From G020348185 sp964525045 (GTDB lineage Bacteria > Nitrospirota > Nitrospiria > Nitrospirales > UBA8639): 13,979 bases of DNA. Below the pieces are notes generated by a model. It saw only the letters and a program-made list of their open reading frames with translations. It had not been told where the DNA came from and did not search any database. Where the stretch lies: contig CAZGFD010000046.1 of the NCBI GenBank assembly GCA_964525045.1, forward strand, positions 1 through 13,979. The letters are read 5' to 3'. Numbering within the stretch: position 1 is the first letter of the stretch; each line of letters opens with the position of its first letter. This document shows, piece after piece, positions 13,767 to 13,979 of the stretch. Made by a program: the position numbers and the translations under genes.

Positions 13767-13886
13767 TCGCTGCAGCACCTCATGCTGGCCTCCTCCAAGA
13801 TCGATTTTCAGGTGTCGGTTTCCCAAAGAGGCGCCATGAGATGGCGCAACTACATCCATTTCTGTAGTTGCAGCATCTAATGCTGC
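13767..13886. repeat. REP module downstream of the BCCT gene (partly degenerate)
   Basis: This is the same family as the array near 10000. It holds a decayed first hairpin (CAGCA-N5-TGCTG, from 13773), an intact GCGCCAT-GAG-ATGGCGC (13831-13847) ending in CTAC (13853), a 10-base spacer, then GTAGTTGCAGCATCTAATGC with its full hairpin (13870-13886). The feet GCAACTAC and GTAGTTGC are exact inverted repeats across the spacer. It starts ten bases after the BCCT stop, again at the 3' end of a gene. Confidence 0.7.
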
Positions 13887-13922
13887 CCTTTTCCCGGTCT
13901 TCACAAGGTGAATAGGCTAAAG

Positions 13923-13945
13923 CCAGGCAGAGGCGTTCCGCCTGG
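13923..13945. repeat. Hairpin near the window edge
   Basis: CCAGGC (13923-13928) pairs with GCCTGG (13940-13945); alternatively AGGCG-TTC-CGCCT (13931-13943) forms a tighter hairpin. It follows the REP module in sequence with no recognised gene. It may be a terminator stem or part of another dispersed repeat; there is no T-run after it. Confidence 0.4.
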
Positions 13946-13979
13946 GACACTTGGCCCCTTCATTCTGACACGACATTCA

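Overview
This is a bacterial chromosomal window of roughly half GC. The gene set points to a Nitrospira-type (Nitrospirota) bacterium, probably from a saline or fluctuating environment: a three-subunit proton-translocating transhydrogenase, a basic 64-residue bS21, a fused glycine-to-betaine methyltransferase and a BCCT osmolyte transporter. The genus is an inference from protein character and base composition; no 16S or other decisive marker is present.

Layout. The left edge (1-73, minus) holds only the first 24 codons of a Tat-exported protein, probably a redox enzyme. A 710-base AT-rich gene-free stretch with several palindromes follows. Next, all on the minus strand, come endonuclease III (nth), ribosomal protein bS21 (rpsU, with its own likely promoter) and the transhydrogenase operon pntA1-pntA2-pntB. 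After a 509-base gap lies a minus-strand 421-residue protein that looks like an alpha/beta hydrolase but has Gly where the nucleophile should be. A 365-base divergent spacer with inverted and direct TGAAACC repeats separates it from a tight plus-strand operon. That operon encodes an exported alkaline-phosphatase-superfamily protein that has lost its recognisable metal ligands, a small exported protein of unknown function, and a HEAT-repeat scaffold protein.

Between this operon and the next, convergent gene sits a tandem array of REP/REPIN-type palindromic elements (about 9781-10229), interrupted by a 100-N assembly gap. The right third is an osmoprotection module: a fused glycine/sarcosine plus sarcosine/dimethylglycine N-methyltransferase (minus) and a divergent BCCT transporter (plus). 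They would provide internal synthesis and uptake of glycine betaine. A second, partly degenerate copy of the REP module follows the BCCT gene.

Most notable are: (1) the methyltransferase leader, which contains a terminator-like hairpin with a U-run upstream of the start codon and looks like an attenuator or riboswitch; (2) two apparent pseudoenzymes on either side of one spacer, one in an operon with an exported small protein and a HEAT protein; (3) the two-type REP array, whose hairpin sequences differ while pairing is preserved. No CRISPR array, rRNA, tRNA, transposase gene or integrase was seen.
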